DNA from: Prevotellaceae bacterium UBA4332
GTDB lineage: Bacteria > Bacteroidota > Bacteroidia > Bacteroidales > Bacteroidaceae
Assembly (NCBI GenBank): GCA_002394365.1
Contig: DGTQ01000003.1
Location: forward strand, 1-27,554
Length of the DNA stretch: 27,554 bases
Direction: 5' to 3'
Made by a program: the position numbers and the translations under genes
Notes under the pieces: model-generated
What the model saw: only the letters and a program-made list of their open reading frames with translations
The model's database searches: none
What the model was told of the DNA's origin: nothing
Part shown: piece after piece, positions 15,444 through 23,899 of the stretch
How positions within the stretch are numbered: position 1 is the stretch's first letter
Layout of the letters: each line of letters begins with the position of its first letter

Positions 15444-15942
15444 CACCTCTCCCCACCCCTTCAATGGTCTTTACACCCCCTTCGGCTCAATAGTCTTATT
15501 CCCCCCTCCGCCTCCTCCAACCAGTTGAGAGTTGAGAGACTGTGAATTGTGAATTGAGAATTGACTTCTCCCCTTGGGGAGATTTCTTACTCTGGCAAGC
15601 CAACAAGTTGGAGCGATGAGGTTTGAGGTTATAAGGTGTTATAAGGATTAAGGAGTTAGAAGTAGATAGAAGTAGATAGAGGACACATGGCTTTGACTTT
15701 CTGCCTGCTAATTGTAATGTCTTCTAACTCCCTTTAACAAAAATAGAGATGGTGTGCATATTTTGTGCAGAAATTAATCTTGCAAGGAATAACTCTGGCT
15801 ATCTCCGCTCTTTTGTTGCCTACAAGGCACAAAACTCTTAATAATTTGAAAAAACACATTCATAAGTGTCATTTCTAAATGAAAGTTCTTTTGTTATCGA
15901 TTATTTTGTGTGTCTTTGCGTTCAAATTAAAGATATTTGTAA
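15444..15942. other. Intergenic region with microrepeats and a hairpin
   Basis: No gene is supported here. After C-rich sequence (15450-15515) come short direct repeats: GTTGAGA twice, TGTGAAT/TGAATTG copies that are the inverse of the ATTCACA heptamer at 7041, and AGAAGTAGAT twice at 15659-15679. A 7-bp hairpin TCTCCCC-TT-GGGGAGA lies at 15567-15582. A weak -7 box, TGTCTTTG (15911-15918, one mismatch), precedes the XRE gene. Confidence 0.7.
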
Positions 15943-16143
15943 ATGAAAGATTTAAATCGCATCAAAGTTGTACTCGTCGAAAAAAAACGGACGGCGAAGT
16001 GGCTTGCTGAGGAACTTGGTAAAAATCCAGCTACAGTCAGCAAATGGTGCACCAACGTGTCACAACCTGACCTGTACACATTAGACAAAATTGCAGTTTT
16101 GCTTGACATTGACATGCGAGAACTTGTAACTGGTAAAGATTAA
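15943..16143 (+). CDS. XRE/Cro-family helix-turn-helix regulator
   Basis: The 66-residue protein is a single Cro/C1-type HTH domain. The recognition region is about 16-40 (TAKWLAEELGKNPATVSKW), followed by the DLYTLDKIAVLLDIDMRELV helices usual in this family. Short XRE proteins of this exact type commonly precede restriction-modification or other defence genes in Bacteroidales and probably regulate them. It marks the left edge of the defence island. What lies directly downstream is a decayed ORF, so its original target may be lost or may be the ATPase/RloB operon 400 bases further on. Confidence 0.9.
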   Translation: MKDLNRIKVVLVEKKRTAKWLAEELGKNPATVSKWCTNVSQPDLYTLDKIAVLLDIDMRELVTGKD

Positions 16144-16147
16144 CTCC

Positions 16148-16291
16148 ATGACAGATATTATACAAATCCAAGAATCAGAGTATGATGCAATTCTGCGACA
16201 GGCTGTCGCAGTTTTACCATGGGGACATACTTTAACTTTGATGCGCAAGTTCGGAGACGATGATAATACCATATCTATATTACGCGCGTGA
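16148..16291 (+). pseudogene. Decayed ORF resembling fused pieces of a DUF1016 (YhcG-type) nuclease
   Basis: An ATG four bases after the XRE gene opens a 47-codon ORF. Its start (QESEYDAILRQAVAVL) resembles the N terminus of DUF1016/YhcG proteins. It then continues directly with LPWGHTLTLMRKFGDDDN, which resembles a segment found far downstream in such proteins. This suggests an internal deletion joining the two parts. After the TGA (16289-16291) the same frame reads about 23 more codons to another TGA near 16362. XRE plus DUF1016 is a familiar gene pair. The assignment is from memory of the family and is tentative. The rest of 16292-16501 shows no gene. Confidence 0.4.
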
Positions 16292-16501
16292 GAATACGTC
16301 AAGAGGGGAATCGCGAACTTCTACTTATTCAGTCGTGTTGCTGATGCGAAAGAGAAAGAATGAGCTGTCGGATAACTACTTCGGAGCATAAACTGGTGCT
16401 AATTTGCTATCTCGGCATCTATTTTATAGTTAAATATACATAAAAACGTATCGTAATTACGGAAACGAATGATAAATGTGGTTCATTTCAAAAATTATTT
16501 G

Positions 16502-16509
16502 TATTTTTG
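16502..16509 (+). promoter_or_regulatory. -7 box of the ATPase/RloB operon
   Basis: TATTTTTG matches TAnnTTTG, 35 bases before the ATPase start. The -33 region is not clear (TGTG at 16477-16480). The implied leader is about 29 nt. Confidence 0.5.
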
Positions 16510-16544
16510 TAGCAAAATTACGATAATAGATAAAATGTTTCGGT

Positions 16545-17825
16545 ATGATACGAGATTTTTGGGTAAAGAACTATCTTTCCATTCGTGACAAGCAGGAATT
16601 AAGTTTCGTGGCCAAGGGACCATCTTCGGAACTTGTCACCGAAGTTGCTGATGGTGTGTTCTTGTACAAGTTAGGCATACTATATGGTTCAAACGCTTCG
16701 GGTAAGTCTAATATGTTGATAGCCATGAACGAGGTGTTCCGTTTGTTGGTCATGCCAAAATCGGATGCGACAGTCGAAATTGGCGGTTGCATACCCTTTG
16801 TGCTTACCAAAAATGAGCCAACGGAAATGCATGTGTCATTCTATGCCAATGGCACCCGATATGACTATGATGTCAAGTTCAACGGCAAGCATATTCTGAG
16901 TGAAGCCTTGTACTATTACCCCAATAAATCCAAATCGCTGTTCTATGAGCGTAGTTTTGTGGGTGAGAATGTGCAGGCTGACATCAAGTTCGGTGCGAGT
17001 CTCAAACTACAGGTCAAGACGCAGGAGAGCATCCGCGAGAACACTCTGAACAATCACAGTGTGTTGTCAGTTTGTCGAAAAGCTGCCTTGAAAGAAGACA
17101 TAGCTCCGTTCAATGCGCTTCACGCTTGGATTATGGATAACTATCATGAGATTGATGGCGATGGAGACAAAGGTATTGTCGATATTCTAAAGGATGCTTA
17201 CACCAATCCTAAGAAACGTAAGTTCTATAACACGATGCTTCAGAAGGCCGACTTGAACATTTTGGAGTATCGCCCTATTGTAGAAGACCGCATTGTACCC
17301 AACGATTTCCGCGAGCGTATCCAGAAAGAGAACATCCCCGAGGAGATGAAAGACGTTCTGTTGAAGCCCACAACAGATTCCATCACCTTCTTGAACCATT
17401 CCGACGATGACGACTTTGATATTCCCCTCAGATGGCAGTCAAAAGGTACTCAGAAATACATCCGCATTCTCGATGCATTATACGACTTGATAACGAGTCC
17501 TCATGTGTACTATCTTGACGAACTGGGCGAGGACCTGCACAACGACTTGTTGTACTATTATCTCAATGTTTTCATCTTCAACTCCGATAAGTCGCAACTG
17601 ATTATTACGAGTCAGGAGACCACCCTCCTTTCGCAGGATATGATTAACGATAACAGAGGCGTGGTGTGGTTTGTCGAGAAGAACAAGGAGACTGCATCAT
17701 CCGAATATGCCCGTGGTGACTCCTTTGGCTTGCACAAGAATCTCTCGCTATACAATTCATATCGTATTGGCCGATTGGGTGCCAAGCCAGAACTTGGTAG
17801 TATCTTTATAAATCTGGAGGACTGA
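16545..17825 (+). CDS. AAA ATPase partnered with RloB (RloA/AbiLi-like)
   Basis: The 426-residue protein is an ABC/OLD-like AAA ATPase of the AAA_15/AAA_21 type. The N terminus MIRDFWVKNYLSIRD is typical. Walker A is GSNASGKS (48-55), a signature-like region LRWQSKGTQKYIRIL is at 295-309, and Walker B YLDELGEDLH is at 323-332. A LIITSQET stretch (352-359) stands where many relatives have a THN sensor. The gene for a RloB-family TOPRIM protein begins one base after its stop. This ATPase plus TOPRIM pairing is that of RloA/RloB and AbiL abortive-infection systems, and resembles the PARIS AriA/AriB logic. A role in sensing phage and triggering the partner is inferred from these relatives. Confidence 0.87.
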   Translation: MIRDFWVKNYLSIRDKQELSFVAKGPSSELVTEVADGVFLYKLGILYGSNASGKSNMLIAMNEVFRLLVMPKSDATVEIGGCIPFVLTKNEPTEMHVSFYANGTRYDYDVKFNGKHILSEALYYYPNKSKSLFYERSFVGENVQADIKFGASLKLQVKTQESIRENTLNNHSVLSVCRKAALKEDIAPFNALHAWIMDNYHEIDGDGDKGIVDILKDAYTNPKKRKFYNTMLQKADLNILEYRPIVEDRIVPNDFRERIQKENIPEEMKDVLLKPTTDSITFLNHSDDDDFDIPLRWQSKGTQKYIRILDALYDLITSPHVYYLDELGEDLHNDLLYYYLNVFIFNSDKSQLIITSQETTLLSQDMINDNRGVVWFVEKNKETASSEYARGDSFGLHKNLSLYNSYRIGRLGAKPELGSIFINLED

Positions 17826-17826
17826 T

Positions 17827-18447
17827 ATGGGAAAGCTACGACAGACAGCACTCATTCTGGGTGAAGGACCAACGGAATTTTTCTATTTCAAGTCCCTATG
17901 CGACGTGTTCAAGCGTCTGACCATCAAGCCAGACTATCCGAAGCATACCAATATCAAGGAACTGGAAGCCAAGATAGCAGAGGGTGTGGCAATGGGTTAC
18001 AACCATATCTTCTGCATCATCGACATGGACACGAAGGACAAGGAGCCTGAGCGTTCACAATATCAGAAGTTAAAGGCAAAGTATGCCAAGCCTATCGACA
18101 AACCAAAGAAAGGTATCTACTGTGAGGTAGAGTTTTTCGAGACTCACCGCTGTACCGAGTTGTTCTTCCTTTACTATTTCCGCTACACTTCACGTCCATA
18201 CGAGACACAAGAGCCTTTGCTCAAAGATTTGAACCAAAGCGTGGAATATAAGAAGGCCATTGACTTCTTCATTAAGACCAAGGGACTGCATGGCTACTTT
18301 GAGCGAAATGGAGGAAGTCTTGAAAAGGCTATTGCCAATGCCAATCGTTCAATGGATGATAAGCAAAAGGAAGGTAGAGATTATACTTACTCCGAGCTGG
18401 GAAGGTTGATGGAAAAATTAGAAGAACTTCAACAAATTACATTTTAA
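17827..18447 (+). CDS. rloB: RloB-family TOPRIM protein
   Basis: The 206-residue protein matches RloB (AbiLii-like). It has a TOPRIM-type glutamate motif EGPTEFFYF (13-21, with E13 and E17) and an acidic IIDMDTKD (65-71, with D66 and D68). The family block usually written SNPCFELWFLLHF appears as THRCTELFFLYYF (106-118). These acidic residues would bind Mg2+ for nucleic-acid cleavage. The start is one base after the upstream ATPase stop, implying translational coupling, and the third operon gene begins 11 bases downstream. Defence effector activity is inferred from the AbiL and PARIS relatives; it is not visible directly. Confidence 0.88.
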   Translation: MGKLRQTALILGEGPTEFFYFKSLCDVFKRLTIKPDYPKHTNIKELEAKIAEGVAMGYNHIFCIIDMDTKDKEPERSQYQKLKAKYAKPIDKPKKGIYCEVEFFETHRCTELFFLYYFRYTSRPYETQEPLLKDLNQSVEYKKAIDFFIKTKGLHGYFERNGGSLEKAIANANRSMDDKQKEGRDYTYSELGRLMEKLEELQQITF

Positions 18448-18458
18448 TTTTTTGTACT

Positions 18459-20660
18459 ATGATAGAAAGCATCAAGATAAATTGGAAAAACTGTTTTGGA
18501 ATAAAGCAATTAGAGCATGAGTTTAAGTTTGAGACAGGTAAGCCTGTTCATTTACTTTATGCTCCGAATGGCACAATGAAAACTTCTTTTGCAAAGACAA
18601 TGAAGTTTTTGTCAGGACAAAGCAAAGAAAAACCATGTGACAAACTTCGTCCAAAAGAAGAAAGTAAATATGATGTATTGAACGGCGCATCTATGATTTC
18701 TAAGGACTCGCTATTTGTTGTAAATGGAGATGATAACATTGACAGTTCTTCTTCATTTGTGAATTTCTTAGCGAGTTCAGAACTTAAATCGAAATATGAC
18801 AACATTTATAACAAACTCAATAAAGAAAAGGATGCATTAATGACTAAATTGAAAAATGCATCTATTAGTACGGACTGTGAAAAAGAGATTATTGAGGCCT
18901 TTTCATCAAACAATGACACAACAATCTTCAATATTTTGGACGCTTTATGTGATAAAGTAAAGACAGGATTACCTTTGTTTGAGTTCAAGTATAATGATGT
19001 ATTCGACACAAAAGGAGCTGTAAAAACATTTCTTGAGGCAAATAAAGATAGTCTAAAAGATTACATAGACAATTACGAAAAATTGTTATCGAAATCTTCT
19101 TTTTATCGCTCTGTAGATGGTTTTTCTTTTGGCACCTATCAAGCTTCTCAATTATTGCAAAATGTTTCTGATGGAAACTTTTTTGGTGTTAAACATAAAA
19201 TGACGTTGCAAAATGGCACAGTGGTTACTTCTCATGACCAATTAAAGCAAATAATGACAGAAGAACAAGAAAAAGTTCTTAGCGATGAAAAGCTTAAGAA
19301 AACCTTCGAGAAAATAACTAAAGCAATCGATAAGAACACAGAACTTCGTGATTTCAAAAAAGTAATAGAGTCCCATCCTGATTGGATTGTCGAGATGCTC
19401 GATTATGATGAATTCAAGAAAAAAGTATGGCTCGGATATTTGGCCAAAGAGGATATAAAACCTTTGTTTGATTCATACATTAAAGTGTATAATGAAAACA
19501 AAGAAGAACTACTTGCTGTCTTGGAACAGGCTGGACAACAGCAAGAAAAGTGGGAAAACATCATTAATTTATACAATGATCGTTTCCATGTTCCTTTCCA
19601 AGTATCCATCTCAAATCAAAAAGACATAATTCTAAAGCAAGAAGCTGCAAAACTACAATTTTCATATGTTGAAGAAGGGAAAAAGCCTGTGTTAAGTTCT
19701 AAAGATGACCTTGAAAAAATTCTCAGTAAAGGAGAAAGACGCGCTTTCGTCATCTTACAATTCTTATTTGAAATGGAAGCACGCAAAACATCTCCAAACG
19801 ACACAATCGTCGTAATGGATGATATTGCAGATTCTTTTGATTATCAGAATAAATATGCGATAGTTGAGTATATTAAGGACTTAGCCGTAAGAGGAAACAA
19901 TAAGTTCTATATGTTTATAATGACTCATAATTATGACTTTTATCGGACAATTGCTTCTCGATTGAGTGCATCATTAAGTCATCTATGGATGGTTGAACGC
20001 AAATCAGATGGTAATATATCAGTTGAACAAGGACAGTATAAAGGAGATGTTTTTGCGAATGCTTTTGTAGGTAAAGACAAAGATGATAAAATATTTATAA
20101 GTATGATTCCGTATGTTAGAAACCTTATTGAATATTCTAACGGTGAAGAAGATAGCAAGTATCTTTTATTGACAAGTTGTCTGCATCAGAAAGATGATAC
20201 ATCTTCAATTACAGAATCCCAAGTAATAGAAGTTATGAAAAACTTCACAAGAGGGAAAGGCATGAAACGAAATGATTCTGGAAAGAAAATGTATGATATT
20301 ATAATGAATACAGCAGAATCCATATCGAATGAACAAGAACCAAATCTTGTACTATTACAGAACAAGATTGTCCTGTCTATTGCTATTCGTTTAATGGCAG
20401 AAAAATATATGAAAGTAAAAATTTTAGCAGCTGGAGTGCCAGAAGAAGACTTGAAAGTAAAGGGGACACAAACTGGACAATGGACAGAGCTTTATAAAAG
20501 CCACTATCCCAATGATAGCAATAGGTCTATAATTGAAAGAGTTAACATGATGACTCCCGAGTTGATACATCTCAATAGTTTCATGTATGAGCCATTAATA
20601 GACATGTCGGTATTTCATTTGATAAAACTATACAATGATTGTAAAACTTTGTCCGCATAA
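18459..20660 (+). CDS. PrrC/RloC-like AAA ATPase with uncharacterised C-terminal domain
   Basis: The 733-residue protein has a split ABC-type ATPase. Walker A is unusual, APNGTMKTS (35-43), with the first Gly replaced by Ala. A long helical region spans about 105-420, then signature LSKGERRA (422-429), Walker B VVMDDIADS (451-459) and sensor MTHNYDFYR (488-496). This order matches PrrC/RloC-type AAA_13 proteins. It lacks the Cys-x-x-Cys zinc hook of RloC. The C-terminal 190 residues, with HLNSFMYEPLID (704-715), do not show the anticodon-nuclease residues I would expect, so the effector chemistry is unknown. The gene follows rloB by 11 bases but is clearly more AT-rich, suggesting separate acquisition. 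Confidence 0.82.
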   Translation: MIESIKINWKNCFGIKQLEHEFKFETGKPVHLLYAPNGTMKTSFAKTMKFLSGQSKEKPCDKLRPKEESKYDVLNGASMISKDSLFVVNGDDNIDSSSSFVNFLASSELKSKYDNIYNKLNKEKDALMTKLKNASISTDCEKEIIEAFSSNNDTTIFNILDALCDKVKTGLPLFEFKYNDVFDTKGAVKTFLEANKDSLKDYIDNYEKLLSKSSFYRSVDGFSFGTYQASQLLQNVSDGNFFGVKHKMTLQNGTVVTSHDQLKQIMTEEQEKVLSDEKLKKTFEKITKAIDKNTELRDFKKVIESHPDWIVEMLDYDEFKKKVWLGYLAKEDIKPLFDSYIKVYNENKEELLAVLEQAGQQQEKWENIINLYNDRFHVPFQVSISNQKDIILKQEAAKLQFSYVEEGKKPVLSSKDDLEKILSKGERRAFVILQFLFEMEARKTSPNDTIVVMDDIADSFDYQNKYAIVEYIKDLAVRGNNKFYMFIMTHNYDFYRTIASRLSASLSHLWMVERKSDGNISVEQGQYKGDVFANAFVGKDKDDKIFISMIPYVRNLIEYSNGEEDSKYLLLTSCLHQKDDTSSITESQVIEVMKNFTRGKGMKRNDSGKKMYDIIMNTAESISNEQEPNLVLLQNKIVLSIAIRLMAEKYMKVKILAAGVPEEDLKVKGTQTGQWTELYKSHYPNDSNRSIIERVNMMTPELIHLNSFMYEPLIDMSVFHLIKLYNDCKTLSA

Positions 20661-20693
20661 TTTTTGCTTCTATAGAATGGCATTATTATAGAC

Positions 20694-20748
20694 AACATTT
20701 TCGGGCGGAAACTTGCAAAATATTGCAGTTTCCGCCCGAAATAATGTT
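20694..20748. terminator. Bidirectional terminator between the convergent operons
   Basis: AACATTTTCGGGCGGAAACT pairs with AGTTTCCGCCCGAAA-TAATGTT around the inner hairpin TGCAA-AATA-TTGCA. The stem is almost continuous over 55 bases. It lies between the stops of the PrrC/RloC-like gene (20660) and res (20768) and can serve both strands. Confidence 0.9.
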
Positions 20749-20767
20749 ACAGAACTGAGTTAAATTC

Positions 20768-23700
20768 TTATGGCTTAGTGATTATATCCCAAAGCTCATC
20801 GTAGTTCTTAACCACATCGTATGTGACATGACTATCTGAGATTGTGGCGAAGTGCCGACTTGCACATTCTATCTTCACGCTTTCGGCTCGACGGTAGTCT
20901 TTTAGACTATCCTTGTCGTAGCCTTTCGTTTCAGCCACGAAGTAAATGTGCTTGACGTCGCGACCCTCATGGAATACCACAGCCCAGTCGGGATTGTAGT
21001 GTCCCACTGGCGTATTGATATAGAAGCCATTTGGCAGTTTCGTATAGACAGCCACCTCGTTACGAGATTCCAACTGATTAGCAAAGTCCATCTCAATGCC
21101 TTTTGAGTCAACTACCACAAGGTCGTAGAGAGACTTGTGCGATTCCATAGCATTCACACCCAAACGACCTTTCAGAGCTGATGCGCTGAAAATGTCGCTA
21201 TCAAACTTCTGATTGAGTTTGTGATATTTCACATGCTCAATCACAGCAATAGCTTTACACTCATTGATGATGTTGCCAGCCTTGATAATAAACTCTTCTG
21301 GGTTGCTTTGGAACTGAAGGAATGTTCTCGGACTAATCTTCTGTAAGATGGTGACGATGGCACGACGAGTCAAACCTGTGTTCTCGACCAATTTGCCGAT
21401 AAGGTCATACTTCACGCGGCTGCCAATAAGCTCACGAACATTCTGCGTATGAGTGCCGCTTACCTTCATGGCTTCGCCTTGTTGAAGTTTCTCTTTATTC
21501 TTAATCTCATCGCCAAGCGTACCCTCTACCACCTCAATGCGTATCTCTGATACTACAAGGTGATGGTCAAGTGCAACAACCGCTTTCTCAATCAGTTCGT
21601 CCGTCTTGAAATCAACCGTGTAGTAAGTCTGCTGGTTGATTTTCTTCCACATATCCTGGAACTGCTTTGAGGAGAATTTCTTCTTGTCAAAGTGAGCCTC
21701 CTTTGTCTGGCGGGCATTCTCAGGTTTGACTGCATCAGGATTGAATACGGCATCGAGACGCTTTTCAATGTCGTTTCTATATTCACTATAATCCCCTAAA
21801 TCAAGAGAACCTTGCTTTTTGTCATCATGATACTGCTGTGTGAGTTGGCCTTGCTTGGTAACATAGTTCTTCATGCGGAGCGTGAAGAGTAAGTCTTGTG
21901 CATCGTCGTCGTTGAGTTTCTTCTGTTCTCCTCTTGCGTTTGTAACGAGCAATCCCTCGAAGAGCGACGGCGTTACCTTTATTGGGCGGTCACCAACAGC
22001 TTCAGCAATCTCAGTCTGTAACTTGCCAGCAAAGTTCGAGTACGATTCACTGGCAATAATTGTCAATGCGTTCACCTCGAACACACCACCATGTAGCACG
22101 CTCTCATCTTGACGCTCACCATCCTTATTCACACACAGACGCATACCACGTCCCACCTCTTGACGTTTTTTCGTGGTATTATCGGAGTCCTTTAACGTAC
22201 AAATCTGGAATACGTTAGGATTGTCCCAACCTTCTTTCAGTGCGGAGTGTGAGAAAATAAAGCGTGTCGGCTCCTCAAAAGAAAGCAGACGTTCCTTGTC
22301 GCGCATAATCAGGTCGTATGCTTCTGCATCATTACTACCTTCGCGCAGTTCTTTTGCTTTCGGCTGAACGTAGTGGCCTTTTTTATCTTTAGAAAAGTAG
22401 CCATTATGCACCTGTTCTGCCGTGAAGCGTTTAAGGTAGGCAATATATTCGGGGTCATCAGCAAATTCCAGTTGCAGACTGCCCACGATGTTATTATATT
22501 CTTCCTCGAAGATTTGTGCGAACTCACCTTTCGATGTTCCACCACCAGCATTGTAGATACGGTAGTTGTCCACATGGTCTATGAAGAACAGTGAAAGACA
22601 CTTGATGCCACGTTTGAAAAGCTGTCGCTCCTTTTCTATATGTGAAAGGATTGTTTCGCGTATCTGAGTACGACGAACCAAGGCTGTGTTCACGGCACCT
22701 ACCATGTCGTTCTCAGCCAGCTCCTGCCCATTCAGCAGACGTATCACACGGCGGAATCCATCGATGCGCTCGATGCGGTAGCCGTTGCGATATTCCTCCA
22801 ACTCTCCAGAGTTGGCATATATGTCGAACTTCTCATCAACGGACTTCACCACCTGTCTGATGCCCGATTTCGTTTTCTGCTCAAAGCGAATACGAGCGCG
22901 AGGGTTGCCTGAAGAAAGCTCGATTGCCTCCAAACAGAGATAGCCATTTGTAGCGGTACTGCCTTTCTGTTCCACACCTTTGACGAAGATTTTCTTCACC
23001 AACTTTTTGTTGTAGGCATCCATGGCATCCAGACGATACACCATGTTCACAATGTCGTCCGCTCGGTGTGTAGCACTATAGAGCAGTGTGAAAAGAGGCT
23101 TGAATTTTTTCAAGCCCTGTCTGGTCTTATTCTTTTTATCAGCTCCTAATACAGACTGAGGCTCATCAATGATAATAATAGGATTTGTTGAAGATATTAC
23201 ATCTATTGGCTTTCGACCTCTAAATGAGTCAAGCTTATCAAATATTTTATTTACAGCTTTCCCTTTCTCATTTAACTTTCCATTTTTGTTATCATCAAAA
23301 TCCTTATTAAAGGCTTGTGTGTTTATTATCATCACACTCATACCATTTCGTGTTGCAAAGTCTTTGTCTATTTTATATAAGGATTTTGGATCGGAATCAT
23401 ATATAAATGAAGCAATTTCTTTTTCATATTCAAACTTGAAATGCTCTTTCATTATATCAAAAGAGCGCATTACACCCTCACGAATGGCGATGCTCGGTAC
23501 CACTATGATAAACTTACTCCAGCCATAGAGTTTGTTTAACTCATACATCGTCTTTATGTAGGTGTAAGTTTTTCCCGTACCTGTTTCCATTTCGATGGTC
23601 AGGCGCAGGTCGTTTGTGTCTATCGTTTCCGATGGACGCAACTGTGCCGGCATCTGTATCGCCCGAATATTCTCCAGCAACTGCCCAGCCGGAACGGTGA

Positions 23701-23884
23701 CAGGCTGATTGCGGAAACCCACCACATCGAAAAGGTCCTGAGTCCCGTCGGCACTTCGACCCATGTCATGCGTAAACTCCACCATCGCCTGATTGCGCTG
23801 CCCACGGAACACATCCGTAACGGCACGCGCAGCATCCGTCTGGAACTGCTGGTTTTTGAATTTGATTGTTAAACTCTTAGCCAT
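20768..23884 (-). CDS. res: Type III restriction enzyme, Res subunit
   Basis: The 1038-residue protein is a superfamily 2 helicase with a C-terminal nuclease. Walker A is ETGTGKT (100-106), motif II DEPQ (240-243), motif III SAT (270-272) and motif VI QEVGRGMR (575-582). The C-terminal PD-(D/E)xK site is PDWAVVF (965-971) with ETK (985-987). It works with Mod: ATP-driven translocation or switching lets two head-to-head complexes cut about 25-27 bp from an unmethylated site. The gene begins 15 bases after mod. All motifs look intact. A patch at about 23150-23470 (between motifs Ia and II) is more AT-rich than the rest, suggesting recombination. Confidence 0.95.
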   Translation of the reverse strand: MAKSLTIKFKNQQFQTDAARAVTDVFRGQRNQAMVEFTHDMGRSADGTQDLFDVVGFRNQPVTVPAGQLLENIRAIQMPAQLRPSETIDTNDLRLTIEMETGTGKTYTYIKTMYELNKLYGWSKFIIVVPSIAIREGVMRSFDIMKEHFKFEYEKEIASFIYDSDPKSLYKIDKDFATRNGMSVMIINTQAFNKDFDDNKNGKLNEKGKAVNKIFDKLDSFRGRKPIDVISSTNPIIIIDEPQSVLGADKKNKTRQGLKKFKPLFTLLYSATHRADDIVNMVYRLDAMDAYNKKLVKKIFVKGVEQKGSTATNGYLCLEAIELSSGNPRARIRFEQKTKSGIRQVVKSVDEKFDIYANSGELEEYRNGYRIERIDGFRRVIRLLNGQELAENDMVGAVNTALVRRTQIRETILSHIEKERQLFKRGIKCLSLFFIDHVDNYRIYNAGGGTSKGEFAQIFEEEYNNIVGSLQLEFADDPEYIAYLKRFTAEQVHNGYFSKDKKGHYVQPKAKELREGSNDAEAYDLIMRDKERLLSFEEPTRFIFSHSALKEGWDNPNVFQICTLKDSDNTTKKRQEVGRGMRLCVNKDGERQDESVLHGGVFEVNALTIIASESYSNFAGKLQTEIAEAVGDRPIKVTPSLFEGLLVTNARGEQKKLNDDDAQDLLFTLRMKNYVTKQGQLTQQYHDDKKQGSLDLGDYSEYRNDIEKRLDAVFNPDAVKPENARQTKEAHFDKKKFSSKQFQDMWKKINQQTYYTVDFKTDELIEKAVVALDHHLVVSEIRIEVVEGTLGDEIKNKEKLQQGEAMKVSGTHTQNVRELIGSRVKYDLIGKLVENTGLTRRAIVTILQKISPRTFLQFQSNPEEFIIKAGNIINECKAIAVIEHVKYHKLNQKFDSDIFSASALKGRLGVNAMESHKSLYDLVVVDSKGIEMDFANQLESRNEVAVYTKLPNGFYINTPVGHYNPDWAVVFHEGRDVKHIYFVAETKGYDKDSLKDYRRAESVKIECASRHFATISDSHVTYDVVKNYDELWDIITKP

Positions 23885-23899
23885 TGCGGTACTTTATTA

